This document shows, one piece after another, positions 1 through 5,616 of a DNA stretch of 5,616 bases. Source of the DNA: a bacterium (GTDB taxonomy: Bacteria; SM23-31; JAUVVT01). The translations under genes and the position numbers were made by a program. Location: positions 1-5,616 of the forward strand of contig JAUVVT010000165.1 in NCBI GenBank assembly GCA_030604505.1. Reading direction: 5' to 3'. Each line of letters opens with the position of its first letter. The stretch's first letter is position 1. A model generated the notes under the pieces. It was not told where the DNA came from. It saw only the letters and a program-made list of their open reading frames with translations, and did no database searches.

Positions 1-1958
1 AAAGAGCATTGTGTAATGGATTTATCTGAAATAATCTTTTCGAAAAGCTCTTTTTGCTTGCTTTCCGGAATAATATCAAGAAGAATTACCCAGATATTTG
101 CGTGCTGGCTGAAACTCGATTTTTCCGGTGTATCAGCAAGCATTCCCTTATTGTTATCCCAGCATATTTTATAAACAGCTTCTATAATTCTATCAGCTAA
201 CTTACGGTAATACTCCGAATGTTGCTTTGAACCAAAATTTTCTTCAATATCGGCAGCTTCACGGAGAGTGGCGGCAAATCGGAGACTGATAATTGACGAT
301 TCACCCTTTTCATTTTGTGGGGGGATACCGTTTTTAAAAGTTTCGGTCCAGTCAATAAAGGGCCACCAGGGTATTTTTCCAATAAGATGGTTTTCGTTTA
401 GATGGTCTTCAAACCACTTTAGCACAGAACGAGTGCCTGGTAGAAAATTTTTGATATACTCCGAATCATCACGATAGCGCCAAAAATCATGAACCATCCC
501 AATCCAGTCCAAAGAATATGTTGGAATAAACTGGGGCATTGCAGATGGATATCTGCTGTATGTAATTCCTTCAGAAGTTCTTGAGTCATCAAAAGCCTCT
601 ATTACATTTCTAACAAGCCTGTCATCACCCGTGACATATAGTGAAATCAATGCCTGTATACGTGTGTCGCCAACATATTGAAGCTGTTCGTAATATGGAC
701 AATCGAAGTATGTTTCATTTGCACAAAGACGTGCAGTTCGCCAGCCAACATCCCATACTTCTTTTAATGCGGAATTATCACTTTCAAAAAATGCTTTTTC
801 TTCAAAAGGATAACCAGTAAATATTGTTTTGAAATCTTCTATTGTAACGGGATTATTAAAGGTTTTTATTTCAATCTCAAGATACCTGAAGGTGCGCCAG
901 TACAGCGGGCTGAAGATTCGGCTTTTACCTCCATCCGAAATAAATATATCATAGTATCCTATAATATTTTTCCCTTCGGTAATATTTCTGTTACCTTTTT
1001 TCCGGTCTCTTGTCCAGAGAGCTTCAGCATAAGTGAGTTTTATTTCTGCGTCTTTACCACCAGCAACGGTGATTATCGGGTATGCAGTGGTGAGATGACC
1101 TCTGTCGATCAGTATCTTGACAGTTTTATTTTTCGGAACGACGAAAGGTTTTGTGCCGTTTAAAAAATCGTCGGAAATCTTTATTCCTTCCTGTCGGACA
1201 ATTTTTTCCATTCTTTCTTCAGTTTCTTCTAAAAGAGGGATATTTCTCGGAACGAGCATCCACACAGACCGCCTTGTTTTCACTTCCCTCGGTGCGCCTT
1301 GACCAATAAGTATAGGTTCTTTCCACGATGAATCTTCAAATTCCGGTTTTTCCCATCCCCAGGGATAATCATTTCCATTGACAAAATCACAGGGACCTAC
1401 AACACAGAAATATGGAATTTCATCACGGTTTAAAGGAATTCCTCTATATGCTTTATTCTGAAAACATTTCCAGCTTTTATCCGTATTCACTACAGATTCT
1501 ATTTCAGAATCTCCCTGAACAATAAGTCCTGTTTGTACTGAAAATTGAAATATAGGAGAAAGTGTTCCGAAATTCCAGACCACGACAGCAATGAGGTTGC
1601 TGCCTCTTTTCAAATATGGCGCCAAATCAATGGTTTCAAACCTCCAATTTTTAAGGTCACCCCTTGCTGGTCCTGAAGAAATCCAAATCCCGTTGCAAAA
1701 TAATTTATATCTGTTATCGGCACTTATATGAATTATAAAGGATTCAGGAACTCTTGCAAGTTCAAATGTTTTTCGGAAATGATAAATCCCGTAGTCTTTA
1801 TGGGGTGCTTCAGGATAACAAATCCAATATGAATCCCACCAATTATTTAATAGTCTGGGATTGATAGATATTTCAGTATCATCCGCAGAATGAACAATCA
1901 TTGAATTCAAAAGCAAAATTATAATAAAAAAAGAAAATATTTTTATTAGATATTTCAT
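1..1958 (-). CDS. GH78 alpha-L-rhamnosidase-like exported protein (3' end beyond window)
   Basis: Likely an exported glycosidase that removes terminal alpha-L-rhamnose from glycosides or polysaccharides. The frame is open from ATG at 1958 to the window edge (652 codons, no stop); the C-terminus is cut off. Residues 1-25 form a signal peptide: Lys2/Lys6, a hydrophobic core, then VHSA before DD. Residues about 45-215 are a jelly-roll sugar-binding domain (SADNRYKLFCNG, SSGPARGD, VVVWNFG). About 275-380 is the beta-sandwich that precedes the barrel in GH78 (YAEAL at 310-314, YWRTFRYLEI at 353-362). The (alpha/alpha)6 barrel starts near 385 with the hallmark DCPYYEQLQYVGD (419-431). Glu424 is the candidate general acid, with Asp419 and Asp431 as substrate-binding acids; from memory these match Asp567/Glu572/Asp579 of Bacillus RhaB. 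WWPFIDWTE (531-539) also fits. The general-base Glu and the C-terminal beta-domain would lie beyond base 1. It has its own promoter, 196 bp from the gene upstream. Family call strong; substrate unknown. Confidence 0.9.
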   Translation of the reverse strand, partial: MKYLIKIFSFFIIILLLNSMIVHSADDTEISINPRLLNNWWDSYWICYPEAPHKDYGIYHFRKTFELARVPESFIIHISADNRYKLFCNGIWISSGPARGDLKNWRFETIDLAPYLKRGSNLIAVVVWNFGTLSPIFQFSVQTGLIVQGDSEIESVVNTDKSWKCFQNKAYRGIPLNRDEIPYFCVVGPCDFVNGNDYPWGWEKPEFEDSSWKEPILIGQGAPREVKTRRSVWMLVPRNIPLLEETEERMEKIVRQEGIKISDDFLNGTKPFVVPKNKTVKILIDRGHLTTAYPIITVAGGKDAEIKLTYAEALWTRDRKKGNRNITEGKNIIGYYDIFISDGGKSRIFSPLYWRTFRYLEIEIKTFNNPVTIEDFKTIFTGYPFEEKAFFESDNSALKEVWDVGWRTARLCANETYFDCPYYEQLQYVGDTRIQALISLYVTGDDRLVRNVIEAFDDSRTSEGITYSRYPSAMPQFIPTYSLDWIGMVHDFWRYRDDSEYIKNFLPGTRSVLKWFEDHLNENHLIGKIPWWPFIDWTETFKNGIPPQNEKGESSIISLRFAATLREAADIEENFGSKQHSEYYRKLADRIIEAVYKICWDNNKGMLADTPEKSSFSQHANIWVILLDIIPESKQKELFEKIISDKSITQCS

Positions 1959-1964
1959 AATATT

Positions 1965-1969
1965 CCTCC
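1965..1969 (-). promoter_or_regulatory. Ribosome binding site of the GH78 gene
   Basis: GGAGG on the minus strand, 6 nt before the ATG at 1958. This spacing fixes the start that gives a complete signal peptide, and it rules out the in-frame Met at codon 20, which lies inside the hydrophobic segment. Confidence 0.85.
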
Positions 1970-2011
1970 ATAAACAATTATATTTTTTATATATGGTTAT
2001 TATAATTATGC

Positions 2012-2035
2012 GCAGTCATGAAGCGAAGCAGTCAT
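2012..2035. repeat. 8-bp direct repeat at the GH78 transcription start (possible operator)
   Basis: ATGACTGC (minus strand) occurs twice, at 2028-2035 and 2012-2019, with an 8-bp spacer (TTCGCTTC) and a 16-bp period. The first copy directly abuts the -10 hexamer, so the pair would cover the start point and early transcribed region, where a repressor could block initiation. The sequence shows only the repeat; an operator role is inference, and a 16-bp period is not a whole number of helical turns. Confidence 0.4.
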
Positions 2036-2063
2036 TTTATAAAAACTTACTGATGTCTGTCAA
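2036..2063 (-). promoter_or_regulatory. Sigma-70-type promoter for the GH78 gene
   Basis: On the minus strand, TTGACA (2058-2063, perfect -35) is followed after 16 bp by TATAAA (2036-2041, 5/6 match to the -10). An eight-A tract (2065-2072) just upstream of the -35 resembles an UP element. Initiation would be near 2029, leaving a leader of about 70 nt before the GH78 start codon. No other gap in the window has a pair of hexamers this good. Confidence 0.7.
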
Positions 2064-2154
2064 ATTTTTTTTACACAACAGATATCTATAATTGCATTGA
2101 CTATAGAGCATCTTAAAGTCTGTGTCAGCCGTCTGCTTTTTTTAATTTATACTG

Positions 2155-3456
2155 CTACAATCCATTAATCATATCGAGTAAGTTTTCGATTATTGCCTTT
2201 TCTGCTCCAGACATTATCTTTGTGCTTACGACTTCATAGCCGCCTTCTGAATATGAATCATCCGTCACAAGGTAACCACTTGAGCCATTGCAGTGGGTGA
2301 GCATAAATGTGAATACAAAAGGCGATTGGTTTTTTAGTTTCATTCCAATTTCATTCATTACCTCTCCGGAAACTCCGGCGAAAATTATATTTCCAACCTT
2401 CAATACAGACAGATATATATCAACATCGGGACCCGGCTCAAAAGAATATTTTCCGTCATCTCTAAATTTTGGAGTAGGTACTTTTTTACCCGGAAGCGTT
2501 ACAACACGCTGTAAAGCACTAATAAGCCCAGTATGAGATGTATTAATCTCTTTAGCGACTTTCACAACTTCCTCTCCAACGTAAATCCCCGTCATTTCGA
2601 CTTCTTCGATACTTGATTTAAAAGATGAATCTCTCACTCTGAGTAGTGGATTTATATCACCTGAGGCACCTGCTGTAACAAGAGCTATAATTTTATCATT
2701 AAACTGTTTCTCAACATATCTTGCTGCTGCACCGGGCCAATCCCCAGTAATCTGGTAATTCTTTGAACCCATTATTGTTCCATGACAGGGCCAGTTAATT
2801 AAAATAGCCAAAGTGTTTCCATTTAAATCATCTATCCGGACAACACCAACTTCATGGTCACAAGGTCCATAAGGATTATAACCAAGCCATATACCACCCA
2901 GTGCTCTTCGTGCGCGGCGGTTGATATTCATTTTGCATTCTCCTGTACCTGCTCCGATACGCGCCGGTATAAGATTACCGGAAGCCTCTTTAACCGCATT
3001 TACAATCTCTTCCTTTAATTTATCCACATAAGCTATCATGTCAGATGAAGGAGAATTATAAATCCTTGGAGAAGGACCACCATGTGTGTGGGTTGCAGTC
3101 AACAAGATATATTCTTGTGAAATTCCCGCCTCCTGTTCAATTCGTCTCCTTATTTCTTCCGAAAGAGAATGTGAATATCCTATAATATCTGACGCTATTA
3201 TTGCTGCTTTATGTTCTCCATCGCTAAATACAATTACACGGGCAAACAAATCATCATGCACTCCCTTAAAGTTGTCCTTTCTTCCACTATACCCACTCAT
3301 CGGAATAGGAACACCTGGCGTAATATTTACTTTTGAGGTTCCTGCATAAATACTCTTATTATTAGCTGCATAAACACATTCGAAAATACTTGTAAAAAAG
3401 AAAATACAGAACAATAAAAGAATATAATTTGTAAAAAATAATATTTTTTTTCTCAT
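2155..3456 (-). CDS. Exported neutral/alkaline ceramidase-like hydrolase, copy B (433 aa)
   Basis: Member of the neutral/alkaline non-lysosomal ceramidase N-terminal-domain superfamily, a zinc hydrolase fold. Residues 1-30 are a signal peptide (RKK, long hydrophobic core, cleavage after VYA). Family motifs follow in order: NITPGVPIPMSGY (44-56), HDDLFAR (67-73), ATHTHGGP (121-128; His123 and His125), DHEVGVVRID (200-209), NWPCHG (221-226; His225), GDWPG (238-242), GASGDINP (263-270), GE (364-365) and NGSSGYLV (390-397). By analogy with Pseudomonas ceramidase, His123, His225, Glu365 and Tyr395 would bind zinc. Asn269 stands where true ceramidases have the nucleophilic Ser (GDxSPN), so ceramide hydrolysis is doubtful. 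The C-terminal immunoglobulin-like domain of full ceramidases (about 650-780 aa) is absent. It lies 111 bp after its paralogue and roughly 60% identical to it by hand alignment, a tandem duplication. GAGG at 3463-3466 supports the start; the stop is TAG. True substrate unknown. Confidence 0.9.
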   Translation of the reverse strand: MRKKILFFTNYILLLFCIFFFTSIFECVYAANNKSIYAGTSKVNITPGVPIPMSGYSGRKDNFKGVHDDLFARVIVFSDGEHKAAIIASDIIGYSHSLSEEIRRRIEQEAGISQEYILLTATHTHGGPSPRIYNSPSSDMIAYVDKLKEEIVNAVKEASGNLIPARIGAGTGECKMNINRRARRALGGIWLGYNPYGPCDHEVGVVRIDDLNGNTLAILINWPCHGTIMGSKNYQITGDWPGAAARYVEKQFNDKIIALVTAGASGDINPLLRVRDSSFKSSIEEVEMTGIYVGEEVVKVAKEINTSHTGLISALQRVVTLPGKKVPTPKFRDDGKYSFEPGPDVDIYLSVLKVGNIIFAGVSGEVMNEIGMKLKNQSPFVFTFMLTHCNGSSGYLVTDDSYSEGGYEVVSTKIMSGAEKAIIENLLDMINGL

Positions 3457-3462
3457 AACAGA

Positions 3463-3466
3463 CCTC
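3463..3466 (-). promoter_or_regulatory. Ribosome binding site of ceramidase-like copy B
   Basis: GAGG on the minus strand, 6 nt before the ATG at 3456. It is weaker than the sites of the two other genes with visible starts, but well placed, and the start it supports gives a clean signal peptide. Confidence 0.7.
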
Positions 3467-3486
3467 GTATATTTTTATAGTAAAAC

Positions 3487-3516
3487 GGCAGAAAATCTGT
3501 ATCATCCATATCTGCC
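3487..3516 (-). repeat. Inverted repeat between the two ceramidase-like genes (weak hairpin)
   Basis: On the minus strand GGCAGA (3511-3516) and TCTGCC (3487-3492) can pair around an 18-nt loop, followed by GTTTTA. A smaller hairpin, CAGA-TTT-TCTG, overlaps its descending arm (3489-3499). Position between two genes and the short T-run suggest a weak terminator or attenuator. The loop is long and the T-run is only four bases, so strong termination is unlikely and co-transcription of the pair remains plausible. Confidence 0.3.
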
Positions 3517-3567
3517 CGCCTCATAGAAAGAGACCATCTTTAAAATCTAAAATAACAGAATTTTTCC

Positions 3568-4872
3568 TTATAACTTATTAATCATATCGAGTAGATTCTC
3601 GATTATTGCTTTCTCTGCTCCGGATTTTGCCCTTGTAGAGCGGACTTCATAACCCCCTTTCGGAATTGAAGCATCGCTTACAAGGTAACCACAACTCCCG
3701 TTACAGAGAGTAAGCATAAAAGTATAATTATATGGAGACTGATTCCTCAATTTCACAGATATTTGGTTGAAGACCTCTCCATTTACACCGGTAAAAATAA
3801 TATTTCCCACTTTCAATGCAGAGAGACGCACTTCTAAACCCGAACCGGGTTTATAATCAGGTTGTTGAAACCTCGTTTCTTTTCTTTCCTTTCTCGGTAA
3901 AGTAATAATACGCTGTGAAACACTGATAGAACCGTAGGAGAATGTTTTAATATTTTTTGCAACTTTTATGACTTCATCACCTAAATCGCAGGCAATTGCA
4001 TCAATCCCGTATGCGTACGAATTTACATCAACAAAATCTATGTGCGGTCCATAGATGGGATTAATATCACCAGAGGCTCCAATACTCAATGGAGCAATAA
4101 CATCGTTACCAAATTCCCTTTCCACGTACCCTGCAGCAGCACCGGGCCAGTCCCCGGTAATAAGATAATTTCTCGGTCCCATTACAACACCATGACAGGG
4201 CCAGTTTATAAATATAATATTTGGATTTCCATATTCATCATCAATACGGACGACACCGACTTCGTGGTCCACAGGTCCATAAGGGTTCCTGCCGAGCGAT
4301 ATACCGCCTTTCCCGTTTGGTGCTCGGCGGTTTATGTTCATCCTGCATTCTCCTTTACCTGCTCCGATTGATGACCTTTTCATATTATCAGCTGCCTCCT
4401 TAACGGCACCAACCAATTTTTCTTGTATTTCGTTCACATAAGCAAGCACATCGGACGATTCATCTTTGCTGTAAACTCTGGTAGTTGGTCCACCGTGAGT
4501 ATGGACGGCGGACAATAAGACGTATTCCTTTTTAATTCCTGTTTCCTTTTCAATCCTTTTAGTAAATTCTTCCCAGAAAGAATTCGAGAATCCTATAAGT
4601 TCTGCCGCTATTATCACAGCTTTGTTTTTTCCATCATCGAAAGCAATTACACGGGCAAACAAATCATCATGCACCCCCTTAAAATTGCCTTTTCTTCCAC
4701 CATACCCGCTCATTGGAATAGGAGTACTTGGCGTGATATTTATCTTTGCAACTCCCACAGATAGAGTTTTTATGGAAGCTGAAAATGATTCAGTTATATT
4801 AACCGAACTAAATAAAATCCAGACAAGTAAAAAGGTCGCGACCATAAGTGATAATATCGATTTTTTCCTCAT
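3568..4872 (-). CDS. Exported neutral/alkaline ceramidase-like hydrolase, copy A (434 aa)
   Basis: First of the two tandem paralogues in the ceramidase N-terminal-domain superfamily. A signal peptide covers about residues 1-33 (MRKK, hydrophobic 6-23, cleavage near FSAS). The motif set matches its neighbour: NITPSTPIPMSGY (45-57), HDDLFAR (69-75), AVHTHGGP (122-129; His124, His126), DHEVGVVRID (202-211), NWPCHG (223-228; His227), GDWPG (240-244), GASGDINP (265-272), GE (365-366) and NGSCGYLV (391-398). His124, His227, Glu366 and Tyr396 are the predicted zinc ligands by analogy with bacterial neutral ceramidase. Asn271 replaces the catalytic Ser, as in copy B. Only the N-terminal domain is present. 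Sequence differs most from copy B between residues 273 and 349, just after GDINP. It follows the GH3 gene by 146 bp, and AAAGGAGA ahead of the ATG is a strong ribosome site. An exported hydrolase acting with the flanking glycosidases is inferred; the bond cut is unknown. Confidence 0.9.
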   Translation of the reverse strand: MRKKSILSLMVATFLLVWILFSSVNITESFSASIKTLSVGVAKINITPSTPIPMSGYGGRKGNFKGVHDDLFARVIAFDDGKNKAVIIAAELIGFSNSFWEEFTKRIEKETGIKKEYVLLSAVHTHGGPTTRVYSKDESSDVLAYVNEIQEKLVGAVKEAADNMKRSSIGAGKGECRMNINRRAPNGKGGISLGRNPYGPVDHEVGVVRIDDEYGNPNIIFINWPCHGVVMGPRNYLITGDWPGAAAGYVEREFGNDVIAPLSIGASGDINPIYGPHIDFVDVNSYAYGIDAIACDLGDEVIKVAKNIKTFSYGSISVSQRIITLPRKERKETRFQQPDYKPGSGLEVRLSALKVGNIIFTGVNGEVFNQISVKLRNQSPYNYTFMLTLCNGSCGYLVSDASIPKGGYEVRSTRAKSGAEKAIIENLLDMINKL

Positions 4873-4879
4873 CTTAAAT

Positions 4880-4883
4880 CTCC
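4880..4883 (-). promoter_or_regulatory. Ribosome binding site of ceramidase-like copy A
   Basis: GGAG within AAAGGAGA on the minus strand, 7 nt before the ATG at 4872. It is close to consensus and fixes the start. Confidence 0.85.
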
Positions 4884-4976
4884 TTTTACTGATAATTTTA
4901 ATGCCAAAAATATTTATTAACTATTTATATTCTTCCTAACAGCAGAAATAAAAAATTTGCAATTTCAGATTTATTA

Positions 4977-4999
4977 TATTACCCTAATGACTATTACCC
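4977..4999. repeat. 8-bp direct repeat upstream of ceramidase-like copy A
   Basis: GGGTAATA (minus strand) occurs at 4992-4999 and 4977-4984, a 15-bp period with a 7-bp spacer. The downstream copy overlaps a perfect TATAAT (4973-4978), but no recognisable -35 lies 16-18 bp upstream. This could be an activator-dependent promoter with tandem activator sites; equally, TATAAT occurs by chance in DNA this AT-rich. Confidence 0.3.
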
Positions 5000-5018
5000 G
5001 CTGCCTTTCGCTTGCTTG

Positions 5019-5616
5019 TTATTTTTTCACTTCAAAACTTCCTCTTTGCCTAATATCTTTACATGAACTTCCAATCATGACTTCGAAGGTTCCTGGTTCA
5101 ACCACTCTTTCCATATGAATATCAAGCAATGAAAGAAGTTCAGGTGTGAGTTTAAAATTAACGGTCTTTTTCTCCTCAGGTTTAAGTGCAATCTTCTTAA
5201 ATCCTTTAAGCTCAATAATCGGTGTTACCACTGAACTGATAACATCATTAATATAAAGTTGAACAACTTCCCTGCCTTCTCGGTCACCCACATTTTTCAC
5301 GTCCACATTGATATTAACTTCACCAGCAGTTCCAATCTCCTTTGGACTAATTTGAAGATTGCTGTATTCGAATTTCGTGTAACTCAGTCCATATCCAAAC
5401 TCAAACAGCGGTGTTAAAGGCATGGTTACATAGGCTCTCCAGTGCCTGTGTAATTTTGATGGTTTATAATTATAGTAAAACGGCATCTGTCCGACATGAC
5501 GCGGAAACGTAATCGGCAGTTTTCCATTTGGATTGCAGTCACCAAAAAGGACTTCTGCAACAGCTTGTCCACCTTTTTCTCCACACATCCACGCATTCAC
5601 AATAGCAGGGATGTGC
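5019..5616 (-). CDS. GH3 beta-glucosidase/beta-xylosidase, C-terminal part (5' end beyond window)
   Basis: The last 198 complete residues of a family 3 glycoside hydrolase, which hydrolyses terminal beta-linked glucose or xylose with retention. The frame enters from the window edge (first full codon 5615-5613, giving HIPAIV) and ends at TAA. The visible part opens with the end of the alpha/beta-sandwich domain: NAWMCGEKGGQAVAEVLFGD, then NGKLPITFPRHVGQMPFYYN. The usual PFGYGLSYT element appears as EFGYGLSYT. A fibronectin-III-like domain fills the rest (KNVGDREGREVVQLYI, SSVVTPIIELKGF, VEPGTFEVMIGSS). This order is typical of bacterial GH3 enzymes of about 720-780 aa, so roughly three quarters is missing. 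Both catalytic residues, the nucleophilic Asp and the acid/base Glu, should lie upstream and cannot be checked. The GTG at 5600 is an internal valine, not a start. Where the family usually has AWYPGEEGG, this protein has AWMCGEKGG. Glucosidase versus xylosidase cannot be decided here. Confidence 0.93.
   Translation of the reverse strand, partial: HIPAIVNAWMCGEKGGQAVAEVLFGDCNPNGKLPITFPRHVGQMPFYYNYKPSKLHRHWRAYVTMPLTPLFEFGYGLSYTKFEYSNLQISPKEIGTAGEVNINVDVKNVGDREGREVVQLYINDVISSVVTPIIELKGFKKIALKPEEKKTVNFKLTPELLSLLDIHMERVVEPGTFEVMIGSSCKDIRQRGSFEVKK

Noticed and set aside
197..382. Minus-strand frame of 61 codons
   Set aside because: It overlaps the GH78 gene in another frame on the same strand, while the GH78 frame is continuous and carries the family motifs.
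2118..2145. Possible terminator near the T-run downstream of ceramidase-like copy B
   Set aside because: The only symmetry is a direct repeat (GTCTG twice) and a 3-bp stem; the T-run is on the plus strand, where there is no gene to terminate.
3457..3480. TATAAA just ahead of ceramidase-like copy B as a promoter
   Set aside because: No acceptable -35 lies 16-18 bp upstream. Such AT-rich hexamers are expected by chance here.
4042..4371. Plus-strand open frame of 109 codons, and the other plus-strand frames at 268-477, 1117-1302, 2288-2536, 3086-3349, 4221-4403 and 4622-4939
   Set aside because: Each lies largely opposite a well-supported minus-strand gene, with a protein that resembles no family I recognise. 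The frames at 2288-2536 and 3086-3349 sit opposite the most conserved motifs, which explains their length.
2155..4872. Duplicated genes as a sign of a mobile element or recombination hotspot
   Set aside because: No transposase, terminal inverted repeats or target-site duplications are visible. The copies have diverged to about 60% protein identity, so this is an old tandem duplication.
5598..5600. GTG as a start for a 193-residue protein
   Set aside because: The frame continues upstream as HIPAIV, which matches the GH3 family before NAW; this is an internal valine of a gene cut by the window edge.

Overview
The window is AT-rich bacterial DNA (I estimate below 40% GC, not computed) with four protein genes, all on the minus strand, so the reading order runs from high to low coordinates. 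The first and last genes run off the window edges. Three of the four genes have a visible start, and all three encode an N-terminal signal peptide. All three are preceded by a clear Shine-Dalgarno sequence (GGAGG, GGAG, GAGG). Those strong ribosome sites argue mildly against Bacteroidota, but nothing here fixes the phylum. A heterotrophic, polysaccharide- or glycoside-degrading bacterium, possibly from a candidate phylum, is the most I would infer.

Layout in order of transcription: (1) 5616-5019, the C-terminal third of a family GH3 beta-glucosidase/beta-xylosidase, ending in its fibronectin-III-like domain. (2) 4872-3568 and (3) 3456-2155, two tandem, closely related exported proteins of the neutral/alkaline ceramidase N-terminal-domain superfamily (434 and 433 aa). 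(4) 1958 to beyond base 1, an exported GH78 alpha-L-rhamnosidase-like protein. Its first 652 residues are visible with no stop or frameshift, covering the beta-sandwich domains and the first part of the catalytic barrel. The intergenic gaps are 146, 111 and 196 bp. The 196-bp gap before the rhamnosidase gene holds a very good sigma-70-type promoter (TTGACA, 16 bp, TATAAA) with an 8-bp direct repeat over the likely start point. That gene can therefore probably be expressed apart from the genes upstream.

Together the genes look like a small saccharolytic locus. The rhamnosidase would remove terminal alpha-L-rhamnose, the GH3 enzyme would remove beta-glucose or beta-xylose, and the two ceramidase-like hydrolases would act on another bond in the same substrate. 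The ceramidase-like pair keeps the zinc-site residues expected for the superfamily. Both copies, however, have Asn where true neutral ceramidases have the catalytic Ser (GDINP instead of GDxSP), so a literal ceramidase function is doubtful. No RNA genes, mobile elements, CRISPR arrays or strong terminators were seen. This is mostly an ordinary carbohydrate-degradation neighbourhood; the duplicated ceramidase-like pair and its odd active site are the most interesting part.
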